A DNA stretch of 64,000 nucleotides from Brucella gallinifaecis (GTDB taxonomy: Bacteria; Pseudomonadota; Alphaproteobacteria; Rhizobiales; Rhizobiaceae): positions 62,001-126,000 of the forward strand of contig NZ_ML636805.1 of assembly GCF_006476605.1 (NCBI RefSeq), given 5' to 3'. This document shows positions 20,114-28,641 of this stretch, piece by piece. The notes beneath the pieces are model-generated. The model saw nothing but the letters and a program-made list of their open reading frames with translations, ran no database searches and was not told the DNA's origin. Each line of letters begins with the position of its first letter. Position 1 is the stretch's first letter. Made by a program: the position numbers and the translations under genes.

Positions 20114-20490
20114 ATGACACGATGTACCAACGCGGCGGGCTTGCGCAGTATGGCTTATCGAGGTGTGGCCGGGATTTTGATCATAGGCTACGGTTATGCC
20201 AGTGCGGCTGGTGATCAGAGACCGCGCCGGGAATGACGATTAGCGACAAAGAGGCCGAATGTATTCTTAAAGCTGAACTTACAAAGTTTGAGGCACAGGT
20301 TGAGCGGCTGGTTAAAGTGCCATTGACAGATATCCATCACTTTTCAGGAGGATTTGTGCTAGATACGCGATTGATCTGTTTAATCATAGTCGTTTGATTA
20401 TGGTTCCTACCGGTACAACATCCTCCAAAACTACAACAACCGCGTTGTACTCTACGTTAAAACAGGCGTAAAGAGGCTGGAATAAGATGA
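20114..20490 (+). pseudogene. Possible remnant of a small secreted protein gene
   Basis: Three short plus-strand frames follow one another. The first (20114-20236) encodes 40 residues with a signal-peptide-like stretch VAGILIIGYGYASAAG. The second (20233-20397, overlapping by ATGA) encodes 54 residues rich in charged helix. A third, in another frame, encodes a conserved-looking tail, SYRYNILQNYNNRVVLYVKT, ending near 20487. Together they look like one gene of about 120 codons broken by frameshifts, but no family is recognised. Two coupled microgenes are an alternative. Confidence 0.3.
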
Positions 20491-20491
20491 A

Positions 20492-21550
20492 ATGAGCATG
20501 CAAGAAATGACGCTAAGTTACGGAAAAAAAACGAACTCATTGAATTTCAATAAGCCGCGTTTTGCCGTCGCGCCTATGCTCGACTGGTCAGACAGACATT
20601 GCCGTTATTTTCATCGTCTGTTTTCAAGTCGAGCTTTGCTATACACTGAGATGGTTGTGGCCGATGCTGCGATCCATGGGCCTCGTGAGCGGCTTATGGG
20701 GTTTGATGTGGCTGAACATCCGGTTGCTTTGCAGCTTGGGGGATCTGATCCGGTTAAGTTACAGGAAGCTGCACGGATTGCAGAAGGTTTTGGCTATGAC
20801 GAAATCAATCTGAATGTTGGCTGTCCGTCTGACCGGGTGCAGTCGGGTACATTTGGCGCCTGTCTGATGCTGACCCCGGATGTGGTGGCACGCTGTGTTG
20901 GCGCAATGAAAGAAGTCGTTTCCGTTCCTGTTACGGTTAAATGTCGTATTGGTGTTGATGATCAGGATCAGGAGGCAGCACTTGACGCGATTGCAGATCA
21001 GGTATTGGAAGCGGGGGCCGATGCGCTCTGGGTTCATGCCCGCAAAGCTTGGCTGAATGGCCTTTCGCCTAAGGAAAACCGTGATATTCCACCGCTTGAT
21101 TATGATCGTGTTTATCGCTTGAAGCAGCGTTTTCCGGATACATTCATCGGTATTAATGGCGGCATAGCAACCTTGGAAGAAGCCGCTTTGCATCTAAACA
21201 ATGTCGATGGTGTCATGCTGGGCCGCGCTGCCTATCACAATCCGGCAATTCTTGGCCATGTTGATCGCATGCTCTATGGTGAGGGGCAAAAGCAGGTCGA
21301 TATGTCTGAAATTATTGAGTTAATGTGCGAATATATCGACAAACACATCGCCGCTGGCGGTAGAGTTTCGCATATCAGCCGGCATATGGTTGGCCTGTTC
21401 ATGGGGCAGCCCGGTGCACGCCGCTGGCGCCAGATCCTGTCAACAGATGTATCGAATCCCGGTGCAAACAGTGATGTGGTGCGTCAGGCCTATGCGTCTG
21501 TCATGGAAGCCAGCGCTGAAACTGCTGAAACGGCTGCTAATCCATCATAA
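20492..21550 (+). CDS. dusA: tRNA-dihydrouridine(20/20a) synthase
   Basis: FMN enzyme that reduces uridine to dihydrouridine at positions 20 and 20a of tRNA D-loops. The 352 residues show the FMN segment APMLDWSDRHCRYFHRLF near residue 27, the catalytic cysteine region NVGCPSDRVQSG and FGACLM near residue 110, and the DusA-type RKAWLNGLSPKENRDIPPLDY segment near residue 185. The exact start is uncertain: ATG at 20492 and ATG at 20498 are both possible and neither has a strong ribosome site. Its last 14 bases overlap the convergent protease gene. Confidence 0.93.
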   Translation: MSMQEMTLSYGKKTNSLNFNKPRFAVAPMLDWSDRHCRYFHRLFSSRALLYTEMVVADAAIHGPRERLMGFDVAEHPVALQLGGSDPVKLQEAARIAEGFGYDEINLNVGCPSDRVQSGTFGACLMLTPDVVARCVGAMKEVVSVPVTVKCRIGVDDQDQEAALDAIADQVLEAGADALWVHARKAWLNGLSPKENRDIPPLDYDRVYRLKQRFPDTFIGINGGIATLEEAALHLNNVDGVMLGRAAYHNPAILGHVDRMLYGEGQKQVDMSEIIELMCEYIDKHIAAGGRVSHISRHMVGLFMGQPGARRWRQILSTDVSNPGANSDVVRQAYASVMEASAETAETAANPS

Positions 21551-22241
21551 TCAGCTGATCACCGCGAACGCTGAAACCACCCAGAGTTTGCAGGAAATTC
21601 ATGCCGAGCAGACTGCCTGTCATCAGACCTTCCTGAGTGACCATTGCACGAATATTGTGCCGTTCGATGTCGCCGATTTGCAAGGTTGAAATATTGATGC
21701 TCGCAGCCGTTGCCCTGCCATTGGCGGTGTTGATCGGCACATTATAAGCAAGCATAGATGTATCTATGCCAGCACGCTCGGCATCTTCTTTGGAAAGCAC
21801 GACTGACGATGCCCCCGTATCAACCATGAAATGCACCCGTGCACCATTAACGCGGCCATTGACTTCAAAATGACCATTGGCAGATTTTGCCAGTGTAACA
21901 GTCAATGAACCATCAGCGGCACGGCCTGAAAGAGGGCTTCCGGGAATAAGACCGGCTGTGATGCGGCTTCCTACGTCCTGCAATTCATAGCGATACTGAT
22001 AGGCTGCCACGAGGCCCAGTATGATGACAGCCCAGACGGCCATACTGCGTGCAAAATCGCTGAGTTTTATGCCAGAACCGAGAATGCCCGCGGCCAATAC
22101 GATACCCCATATGCCCATATAGGCTGCCTGACCAAAGGCATCATTGGCAAGCCCAAGCGTTGTGCCGCTGTCATTATTTGCCATCAGCAATAAAATGACG
22201 ATTGCGATAGCGGCAATAACGATCCAGAACAAACGCCCCAT
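21537..22241 (-). CDS. Membrane-anchored clan AA aspartic protease (TIGR02281 type)
   Basis: Retropepsin-like protease of 234 residues with three N-terminal membrane helices (about 5-20, 38-56 and 64-82) and a soluble domain, probably periplasmic, in the second half. The single active-site motif is FMVDTGASSVVLS near residue 139, which implies a dimeric enzyme. The C-terminal part has the LLGMNFL segment expected of the family. It is common in alphaproteobacteria, and its substrate is unknown. Its ATG overlaps the stop of the upstream DUF1289 gene by one base, and its 3' end overlaps dusA by 14 bases. Confidence 0.88.
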   Translation of the reverse strand: MGRLFWIVIAAIAIVILLLMANNDSGTTLGLANDAFGQAAYMGIWGIVLAAGILGSGIKLSDFARSMAVWAVIILGLVAAYQYRYELQDVGSRITAGLIPGSPLSGRAADGSLTVTLAKSANGHFEVNGRVNGARVHFMVDTGASSVVLSKEDAERAGIDTSMLAYNVPINTANGRATAASINISTLQIGDIERHNIRAMVTQEGLMTGSLLGMNFLQTLGGFSVRGDQLIMMD

Positions 22242-22432
22242 CAGTCTTCTCTCTTTTTCAGTCTTTCATGACGTTTTGGTAAATGCGCCATGACTCTACG
22301 TCGTTCGTCGTTGCCCATGACAGACCATTCAGCGATTTCATGCAGTGTCCGGGCACAGCCCAGACAAAATCCCGTATGGTTGTCTATTACGCATACGAGA
22401 ATGCAAGGAGATTCAATTGCGGCCTCATTCAT
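22241..22432 (-). CDS. DUF1289 domain protein
   Basis: A 63-residue protein with the four-cysteine pattern of DUF1289, SPCILVC...FCLGCART, which likely binds a metal or a small iron-sulfur cluster. The helical segment [19 protein letters not shown] after the cysteines is typical. The function is not established. The stop codon overlaps the start of the aspartic protease gene, so the two are translationally coupled. The cobS gene lies 19 bases downstream of its start side on the same strand. Confidence 0.88.
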   Translation of the reverse strand: MNEAAIESPCILVCVIDNHTGFCLGCARTLHEIAEWSVMGNDERRRVMAHLPKRHERLKKRED

Positions 22433-22450
22433 AGTATCAATGTGGTTTCA

Positions 22451-23260
22451 TCAAAGTGACATGACAAGACCAAGCAGGACGGCAAGAGAATATATCTGCT
22501 GTGCCGCCCCCAGCGTATCACCGGTTTGTCCGCCGATTTTCACAAGGCAGAGTTTTGCAAATCCAAAAATAACAAGGCTGCTGATGATGACCACCTTGAT
22601 CCAGCCAGCAAAACCGGCTGATGGGACAACCGATACCAGAAGCACGAACAGACCTGTTGTGCAGGCACAGACAACGGTTTCCCAGCGAGGTTGTCCAAGA
22701 CCATCCGCAAGACCACCGGCGCGCGCCGATGGCAGCCCGTACCATAGGGGCAGCATTGCAGCCCGGCTTGCAGCTTCTGCACCAATAAGCGCAAGCGCTG
22801 CATAGCAGGCGCCGGCTTGATCGATGATTGCAGCCAGTAGAGAAGCCTTTATGCCTGTCCAGATAATGAGTATGAGCGCGGCAAATGTGCCAATGCGTGA
22901 ATCCTTCATGATGGCAAGGCGGCGTTCTCGTGTTGATGCGCCAAAAAAACCATCTGCTGTATCGCCCAGACCGTCTTCATGAAGACCGCCGGTCATGGCA
23001 GCCAAAACGCCCACGGCGATAAAGCCGGAAACAAGTGGTGGCAGGTTAAGATAGTCAGATATCAGCAGCGCAATACCTGCGAGCAGTCCCAGCACGGCAC
23101 CGGCTAGTGGAAAAGCCCGCACACTTGCCTTGAGCGAATCGCTGGAGCTTTCAAGCCATGGGGCTGGCAGTGGCAAACGGCTGAGAAAGCCCAAAGAGCG
23201 GATCGTGTCTCTTATGAAGCTGTTTTGCTGCAAGTGCTTGCTCCGCTTTAAGAACGACAT
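22451..23260 (-). CDS. cobS: Adenosylcobinamide-GDP ribazoletransferase
   Basis: Integral membrane enzyme (also called CobV) that joins adenosylcobinamide-GDP to alpha-ribazole in the last steps of vitamin B12 synthesis. The 269 residues include the signature [17 protein letters not shown] near residue 70, multiple hydrophobic helices and the C-terminal [14 protein letters not shown]. The ATG at 23260 ([10 protein letters not shown]) was preferred over an upstream TTG at 23302, which has no ribosome site. It diverges from cobT; no cobalamin riboswitch is visible in the 127 bases between them. Confidence 0.93.
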   Translation of the reverse strand: MSFLKRSKHLQQNSFIRDTIRSLGFLSRLPLPAPWLESSSDSLKASVRAFPLAGAVLGLLAGIALLISDYLNLPPLVSGFIAVGVLAAMTGGLHEDGLGDTADGFFGASTRERRLAIMKDSRIGTFAALILIIWTGIKASLLAAIIDQAGACYAALALIGAEAASRAAMLPLWYGLPSARAGGLADGLGQPRWETVVCACTTGLFVLLVSVVPSAGFAGWIKVVIISSLVIFGFAKLCLVKIGGQTGDTLGAAQQIYSLAVLLGLVMSL

Positions 23261-23387
23261 ATCATCAGAAAGAATATTTGCGTCCAGAACAGTCTGGCGC
23301 AAAGAGGTGATTTGAAAATTTGCTTAACTCCTTATAGGACGGGCAAAATAGTTTTGCATCCTCCATTGATTGATTGGACCAGACGAT

Positions 23388-24410
23388 ATGAGCGCCAGTG
23401 GCCTTCCTTTTGACGATTTTCGTGAACTCATCCGCAATCTGCCGGGACCTGATCTTGGTGCGCAAGCGGCTGTGCGTGCACGGGAAGTGACACTGACCAA
23501 GCCTGCCGGTTCGCTTGGACAGCTTGAAGAGATTGTTGCCTGGCTTGCAGCATGGACTGGTAAATCTGTGCCACAGATCAATCGCCCGCTGGTCGCTGTT
23601 TTTGCAGGCAATCATGGCGTGACTGCCAAAAATATTACCCCGTTTCCATCAAGCGTTACTGCGCAGATGGTTGAGAATTTTGCAGCCGGTGGTGCAGCTA
23701 TCAATCAGCTTTGCATTGCCCATGATCTTGGTCTTAAGGTGTTCGATCTTGCGCTGGAACACCCGACAGGGGACATCACCGAAGAAGCGGCGATGGACGA
23801 ACGAACATGCGCTGCAACCATGGCCTTTGGCATGGAAGGCATCGCGGGTGGCACCGATTTGCTTTGCATCGGCGAAATGGGAATCGGTAATACGACGATT
23901 GCAGCCGCTATCGCTCTGGCGCTTTTTGGTGGTGCGGCTGAGGACTGGGTTGGCCCCGGTACAGGTTCAACAGGTGAATTGTTGCAGCGCAAGCTTGCAG
24001 CCGTTCGTGCGGCGGTAACATTGCATCAGGATCACCTCAAAGATCCTTTGGAAGTGCTTCGTCGTCTTGGCGGACGCGAATTGGCGGCCATGGCTGGTGC
24101 AATCCTTGCGGCACGTATGGAAAAAATCCCGGTTATCGTTGATGGTTTTGTTGCAAGTGCCGCAGCCGCGGTGCTTTTTGCTGCAAATCCGACGGCGCTT
24201 GATCATTGCATTTTCGGTCATGTATCAGCAGAACCGGGTCACAGATTGCTTTTGGAAAAGATGAGCAAGAAGCCACTTCTTGATCTCGGAATGCGCCTTG
24301 GCGAGGGAACAGGTGCAGCTTTGGCTGCCGGTATTGTCAAGGCGGCAGCGCTTTGCCATAGCGGAATGGCAACATTTGAACAAGCTGGCGTCACAAGTTC
24401 CACAAAATGA
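23388..24410 (+). CDS. cobT: Nicotinate-nucleotide--dimethylbenzimidazole phosphoribosyltransferase
   Basis: Makes alpha-ribazole phosphate, the lower-ligand precursor of cobalamin (CobU in some naming schemes), so it feeds the neighbouring divergent cobS. The 340 residues begin MSASGLPFDDFRELIRNLPG, nearly identical to the Brucella protein. The motifs AGNHGVTAKNITPFPSS near residue 72, IGEMGIGNTTIAAAI near residue 163 and the C-terminal LGEGTGAALAAGI with the catalytic glutamate are present. The start at 23388 matches the family. A complex terminator with an embedded repeat follows directly. Confidence 0.95.
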   Translation: MSASGLPFDDFRELIRNLPGPDLGAQAAVRAREVTLTKPAGSLGQLEEIVAWLAAWTGKSVPQINRPLVAVFAGNHGVTAKNITPFPSSVTAQMVENFAAGGAAINQLCIAHDLGLKVFDLALEHPTGDITEEAAMDERTCAATMAFGMEGIAGGTDLLCIGEMGIGNTTIAAAIALALFGGAAEDWVGPGTGSTGELLQRKLAAVRAAVTLHQDHLKDPLEVLRRLGGRELAAMAGAILAARMEKIPVIVDGFVASAAAAVLFAANPTALDHCIFGHVSAEPGHRLLLEKMSKKPLLDLGMRLGEGTGAALAAGIVKAAALCHSGMATFEQAGVTSSTK

Positions 24411-24414
24411 ACAT

Positions 24415-24496
24415 AAAAAAGCCCGGACACATAGCGCATCCCGAAAAGTGTGAAACGGTTTTCGGGATGCGCGCTGAAAAAAGTCCGGGCTTTTTT
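24415..24496. terminator. Terminator with a palindromic repeat nested in its loop
   Basis: The outer stem is AAAAAAGCCCGGAC (24415-24428) with GTCCGGGCTTTTTT (24483-24496), a perfect 14-bp bidirectional terminator. Its loop contains a complete copy of the dispersed palindrome, GCGCATCCCGAAAA (24434-24447) and TTTTCGGGATGCGC (24459-24472), itself a perfect 14-bp stem. It separates cobT from the convergent lrp-type gene. Confidence 0.85.
24434..24472. repeat. Rhizobiales palindromic repeat copy
   Basis: Perfect inverted repeat of 14 bp with the loop GTGTGAAACGG. Same family as the copies at about 3199 and 48762-48866; this copy is the most symmetrical one. Confidence 0.85.
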
Positions 24497-24510
24497 ATAG
24501 CAATGCGTAA

Positions 24511-24990
24511 TTAATTGTTTTCTTTATCGAGCAGCATATAGTCGAGAGGAAGCTCGGTTGTATATTTGATCTGCTCCATGGCGAAGGAAGACGATACGTC
24601 GCGAATTTCGATCTTGGTGATCAGGCGCTTATAAAATGCGTCATAAGCAGCGATGTCTGGAACAGCCACCCGCAGCAGATAATCGACATCACCGCTCATG
24701 CGATAAAATTCGATAACTTCCGGGAATTCCTGAACCACTTCCGAAAAGCGTTTGAGCCATTCATTGCTATGCGAACTGGTACGAACCGAGACGAAGACCG
24801 TAACCCGTGTATTGATGCGCACAGGATCAAGAATGGCAACCCGGCGTTTGATAACGCCGTCTTCCTCAAGTTTCTGTATGCGGCGCCAGCAAGGGGTGGT
24901 GGACAAGCCAACTTTTTTGGCGACGTCAGCGACTGCCAAAGTTGCGTCTTCCTGCAATAAACGCAGTATTTTTCTATCTAGCCTGTCCAT
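24511..24990 (-). CDS. Lrp/AsnC family transcriptional regulator
   Basis: Feast/famine regulator of 159 residues. An N-terminal winged helix (residues 1-50, with ADVAKKVGLSTTPCWRRIQKL as the recognition region) is followed by an AsnC/RAM domain that binds amino acids and forms oligomers (segment MSGDVDYLLRVAVPDIAAYD). The start MDRLDRKILRLLQ matches the family. It is alone on its transcript, between the cobT terminator and the glycosylase gene. Which amino acid it senses cannot be read from the sequence; global Lrp is one possibility. Confidence 0.9.
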   Translation of the reverse strand: MDRLDRKILRLLQEDATLAVADVAKKVGLSTTPCWRRIQKLEEDGVIKRRVAILDPVRINTRVTVFVSVRTSSHSNEWLKRFSEVVQEFPEVIEFYRMSGDVDYLLRVAVPDIAAYDAFYKRLITKIEIRDVSSSFAMEQIKYTTELPLDYMLLDKENN

Positions 24991-25118
24991 GCTTTTTATA
25001 TCCCGATATTAGAAACCGTTTCTCGTAGCTTGTGGCTGAGTGAAACTTATTACCTTATCGTTTGCTTTGATACAAAATTACAGGAAAAATATTCTTCTGA
25101 AAATGGTGAATATAAAAA

Positions 25119-25751
25119 TTATTTTCCGGGGGCTATAAGTTCACGTATTTTTTGATGGAGAACAGGCACTACCTCTGCATCAAACCACGGGTTTCGTTTC
25201 AACCAACCGCTGTTGCGCCATGACGGGTGTGGAAGAGGCAATATGATGCGCCCTTCAATATCCGGTGTTTCCATGAAGCTGCGCCAGTTCTGAACTGTCT
25301 GGGTAAGGCTTGTCTTGCGCCACTGTGGTAAGTGGTAGGCAAGCGCATAGTGCCCGACAACAAGAATGAGTTCGAGTTGCGGCATTTGTTCAAAAACGCG
25401 GTCGTGCCACGTAGTTCTGCATTCGCGCCGTGGTGGAAGGTCGCCGCCATGCTTGTCATAGCCGGGAAAGCAAAAGCCCATCGGAACAATTGCAAAGAGC
25501 GATGGGTCGTAAAACTCTTCGCGCGAGGTGCCAAGCCATTGTCGCAGGCGATCACCTGAAGGATCGTTAAAGGGCAGGGAACTGTTATGCACGCGAATGC
25601 CGGGCGCCTGCCCACAGATCGCAATGCGTGCCGTATTTGAAATGATACAGACCGGATTGGGTTCATGCGGCAAAGGCGGCAGATATTGCGGCGTATCACG
25701 GCAAATACGGCACGCACGGATCGACTGTCTGAGCTCGTCCAGATTTTCCAT
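25119..25751 (-). CDS. Uracil-DNA glycosylase family protein
   Basis: A 210-residue protein of the uracil-DNA glycosylase superfamily. The first active-site motif appears as GQAPGIRVH near residue 48 and the second as PHPSWRNSGW near residue 175, with LILVVGHYA between them. Only the cysteine pair CRIC near the N terminus is obvious, so a four-cysteine iron-sulfur cluster as in families 4 and 5 is not assured. A role in removing damaged bases is inferred from the fold only. The nuclease gene lies 21 bases upstream on the same strand. Confidence 0.82.
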   Translation of the reverse strand: MENLDELRQSIRACRICRDTPQYLPPLPHEPNPVCIISNTARIAICGQAPGIRVHNSSLPFNDPSGDRLRQWLGTSREEFYDPSLFAIVPMGFCFPGYDKHGGDLPPRRECRTTWHDRVFEQMPQLELILVVGHYALAYHLPQWRKTSLTQTVQNWRSFMETPDIEGRIILPLPHPSWRNSGWLKRNPWFDAEVVPVLHQKIRELIAPGK

Positions 25752-25772
25752 GTCTTCCAGTAAAGCTCCGGA

Positions 25773-26429
25773 TCAGATTGTTTGAAAAAACGAGGCGATA
25801 CGATCCTTTATATATTGGAATATATCGCTGATTACATCGGGTGGTTCTGCGATAGAATGAGTTTCAGGCTTCGTATTCGAACGTTGCTGATCTTTCCGCC
25901 ACTGATAGGGTGCCTGAAATGTGCCAGTCCATATACCGCGCTTGTCATGACGCGCCTGTGCTTCTTCACTGCGATAATCCCAATAGGAGACGGCCCAGCC
26001 TTGTTCCACCATCCATCGGTTGAGATTCGTTTCACCGAGATAGCAGCGTGCAAGATCGCGGCCATATTTATCTATGTCAGATGTCTCGCACCGAATCGGC
26101 TGGCCATTGATTCTATTGCGCAGTGCATTTCGCGCTTCTCTGCCGCAAAGATAATCGCGACCTGCAATCTGACAATTCTGAGCCATTTCGGGTGCATCTA
26201 TTCCGAGCAGACGGATATGCACCTTGTTGATGACGACCGTATCACCATCAATCACATAAACGCTGCCAGTCAGTGATTCTGTTGTTTGGCGATTATCCGG
26301 CAAAAAGACAATGATTGTGACAAGCGCAAAAAAGATGAGCAAAGTTAATAGGATACTGCGAAAAGCTCCACTTTTCTTTCGCTTTTTCGGTTGATATTGC
26401 CGTCTGTAATAACGCCGCCTGTTTCTCAT
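25773..26429 (-). CDS. Thermonuclease (SNase-like) family protein, membrane anchored
   Basis: A 218-residue nuclease homologue. A very basic N terminus (RRRYYRRQYQPKKRKK) precedes one membrane helix at about 24-43, so the nuclease domain is probably periplasmic. The staphylococcal-nuclease fold shows VIDGDTVVI near residue 60, RLLGIDAPE near residue 73, and DKYGRDLARCYL near residue 120. The catalytic Arg and Asp/Glu positions appear kept. The C terminus carries an extra 40 residues of unknown role. It is possibly cotranscribed with the glycosylase-family gene downstream. Confidence 0.85.
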   Translation of the reverse strand: MRNRRRYYRRQYQPKKRKKSGAFRSILLTLLIFFALVTIIVFLPDNRQTTESLTGSVYVIDGDTVVINKVHIRLLGIDAPEMAQNCQIAGRDYLCGREARNALRNRINGQPIRCETSDIDKYGRDLARCYLGETNLNRWMVEQGWAVSYWDYRSEEAQARHDKRGIWTGTFQAPYQWRKDQQRSNTKPETHSIAEPPDVISDIFQYIKDRIASFFQTI

Positions 26430-26890
26430 TGAGGATGCTCCCGACCCTGAGCTGCATCTTAACCCGGTTCCGAGTTTTTCAAAATTCCCTCTATGGGAAC
26501 GGCAGGGTTGTCATAATTAATTGGGATCAATAACAGGAGGTTTTGTGTTGATTCAGCAACAGTTTTAATCATTGCTTTAGGCTAGAAAGACAACAGAGGC
26601 TTTCTGCCCATTTCCCGCCACAAAGAGGCGTCACCGCTAGGGAAAGGCGAAAGCTGATAACCGTATCAGGAAGCTTTGGTTTCCTCAGGATAGGAAAAAA
26701 TGAAGAAAGACGCATTGTTTCACGACGATTCGTTTCTGGAAGGCAAAAAGCCCGTCCGGTCCTTCTTTTTCCATTCTGATACGACACGAGCTTTTTTCGG
26801 TCAAAATCGGGTCGCAGTGTTGACGAAAACTCATTGTAATCTGTCACTTATGTCATCAACTTCCAATCATTATGAAAGACCCGCGTTGTG
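26430..26890. other. Intergenic region upstream of exoR
   Basis: About 460 bases between a leftward nuclease gene and rightward exoR. No recognised RNA, repeat or operator is seen. Open frames at 26569-26847 (minus) and 26700-26891 (plus) overlap each other and lack ribosome sites. The promoters of the two flanking genes must lie here. Confidence 0.5.
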
Positions 26891-27682
26891 ATGCGTTTTC
26901 GCTGTTTTTCATATCCCCTTGTCGCTGCGGCACTTGGCTTGGCCCTTGTTTGTAACAGCGCTCAGGCCTTTGATCTTAACGACGACTCCGAGAAATCGCG
27001 CAGTCCGTTTGAAGTGTTCAAGTTTGGTTTCTCTGCCTATAAGAGCGGCCATAAAGATGAAGCGATTAAAGCACTGCGTTATGCGGCGGATCGTGGTCAT
27101 CAGGGGGCGAAGTGGAAGCTTGCTCGCATGTATGCTGAAGGCGACGGCGTGGCAGAGAATGACTATGAAGCCTATCAGATTTTTGAAAAGATCGTTCGTG
27201 ATGGTGCTGAGCCGGGTTCAGAGAATGAGCCTTATGTAGCCGATGCGCTGGTTGCGCTGGCCGGTTATGTGAAGCGCGGGATTCCGGATTCTCCGGTTAA
27301 TGCCAATCCGAAATTTGCGCGTAATCTCTATGTGCAGGCTGCATCGAATTTTGGTGATCCCGATGCACAATATGAACTTGGCAAGATGCTTCTGGACGGG
27401 GAAGGTGGAGAGCCTAATCCAATGCAGGCAGCACGCTGGTTCCAGCTTTCTGCCAAAAAGGGCAATGCCAGCGCTCAGGCGATGCTTGGCAATATGCTGT
27501 TTCAGGCCGGAAAGACTGTGCGTGGACTGGCCTTGCTGACCGCTGCCTTTGAGCGCTGTCCGACAGATGATTGCTCATGGATACGCGATATGCAGGAACA
27601 GGCTTTTTCGATTGCCGGAGAAGCAGATCGCCGCAACGCCATTGCGCTTTCCAGCAATTATACGCTCAAGGGCGATTACTGA
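26891..27682 (+). CDS. exoR: Exopolysaccharide regulator ExoR (Sel1 repeats)
   Basis: Periplasmic regulator that in Sinorhizobium and relatives binds the sensor kinase ExoS and keeps the ExoS-ChvI system off; its proteolysis switches on exopolysaccharide and host-association genes. The 263 residues start with a signal peptide (hydrophobic residues 8-25, likely cleavage after QA) and contain Sel1-type repeats such as GHQGAKWKLARMYAEGDGVA and DPDAQYELGKMLLDGEGG. The order and C-terminal LLTAAF...WIRDMQEQAF match rhizobial ExoR closely. ATG at 26891 follows an in-frame GTG. It converges on xth. Confidence 0.88.
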   Translation: MRFRCFSYPLVAAALGLALVCNSAQAFDLNDDSEKSRSPFEVFKFGFSAYKSGHKDEAIKALRYAADRGHQGAKWKLARMYAEGDGVAENDYEAYQIFEKIVRDGAEPGSENEPYVADALVALAGYVKRGIPDSPVNANPKFARNLYVQAASNFGDPDAQYELGKMLLDGEGGEPNPMQAARWFQLSAKKGNASAQAMLGNMLFQAGKTVRGLALLTAAFERCPTDDCSWIRDMQEQAFSIAGEADRRNAIALSSNYTLKGDY

Positions 27683-27703
27683 TAATTTAAGCCAGCCTGA
27701 CTA

Positions 27704-28486
27704 TCAGACGGATAATGTGAGCGTTACCGGCACGTGATCTGACGGCTTTTCCCACCCCCTGACATGTTTTTCGATGTCGGTTGAAACAAAGTGGTTGGCG
27801 GCTTCCGGTGACAGCATCAGATGATCGATGCGGATGCCATTGTTTTTCTGCCATGCACCTGCTTGATAATCCCAGAATGTATATATGTCTTCATTATCCG
27901 TTGCAGCTCTGAGCGCTTCGGTAAAGCCCAGATTTTCCAGACGGCGAAATGCCTGACGTGATTGCGGCTGAAACAGAGCATCACCTAGCCATTGCTGCGG
28001 GTTTTTTGCGTCATATGGCTCAGGAATAACATTATAGTCGCCAGCAAGAACAAGTGGTTCTTCCAGTTCAAGCCTGTTCTTTGCCCAGGCTTCAAGGCGC
28101 TGCATCCACGAGAGCTTATAGGGAAATTTTTCCGTATCGATCGGATTGCCGTTTGGAAGATACAGCGAAACAACGCGCAGAACGCCTTTATCGGTCGAAA
28201 AGACGGCTTCCATAAAACGGGCCTGTTCGTCACTGTCATCGCCGGGAAGCCCGCGATTGACCTCATCAGGCGATTTCTTGGAAAGAATGGCAACGCCGTT
28301 AAAGCCTTTTTGCCCGTGCGTCTCGACGTGATAGCCGAGCGCTTCAATCTCAAGCCGCGGGAACAGATCGTCCACTGACTTGATTTCCTGAAGGCAGGCA
28401 ATGTCAGGCGAGGATTCCTTCAGCCAGTGCTGGAGGTTCTCGATACGCGCCTTGACGCCGTTTATATTCCATGTCGCGATTTTCAT
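27704..28486 (-). CDS. xthA: Exodeoxyribonuclease III
   Basis: Endonuclease/exonuclease/phosphatase-fold enzyme that cuts DNA at abasic sites and trims 3' ends in base-excision repair. The 260 residues begin MKIATWNINGVKAR. The metal-binding LQEIK near residue 34, the GDYNVIP segment near residue 149 and the C-terminal PSDHVPVTLTL with the catalytic His are all present. Upstream in-frame sequence of 86 codons lacks family similarity, so the ATG at 28486 was chosen. It converges on exoR with only 21 bases between the stops. Confidence 0.94.
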   Translation of the reverse strand: MKIATWNINGVKARIENLQHWLKESSPDIACLQEIKSVDDLFPRLEIEALGYHVETHGQKGFNGVAILSKKSPDEVNRGLPGDDSDEQARFMEAVFSTDKGVLRVVSLYLPNGNPIDTEKFPYKLSWMQRLEAWAKNRLELEEPLVLAGDYNVIPEPYDAKNPQQWLGDALFQPQSRQAFRRLENLGFTEALRAATDNEDIYTFWDYQAGAWQKNNGIRIDHLMLSPEAANHFVSTDIEKHVRGWEKPSDHVPVTLTLSV

Positions 28487-28641
28487 GATGAAATGATTAG
28501 GCGGAAGATGCGGCGAGGGCAAGCGCTGGCCACTCTCCACCACAGAATTTGCAGCTATTTGCATAATTGCTTGTTCAGCCATTTGTATTGCCGCTTTTGC
28601 GTTCCTATCTCCATAAAATAGTAGCCAAACAGGAGATTTGT

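Noticed and set aside
23261-23387. Cobalamin riboswitch between cobS and cobT
   Set aside because: The gap is only 127 bases and no B12-box-like sequence or suitable stems are seen on either strand.
26569-26847. A 92-codon minus-strand frame upstream of exoR
   Set aside because: No ribosome site, no coding-like composition, and it overlaps another equally weak frame on the plus strand.
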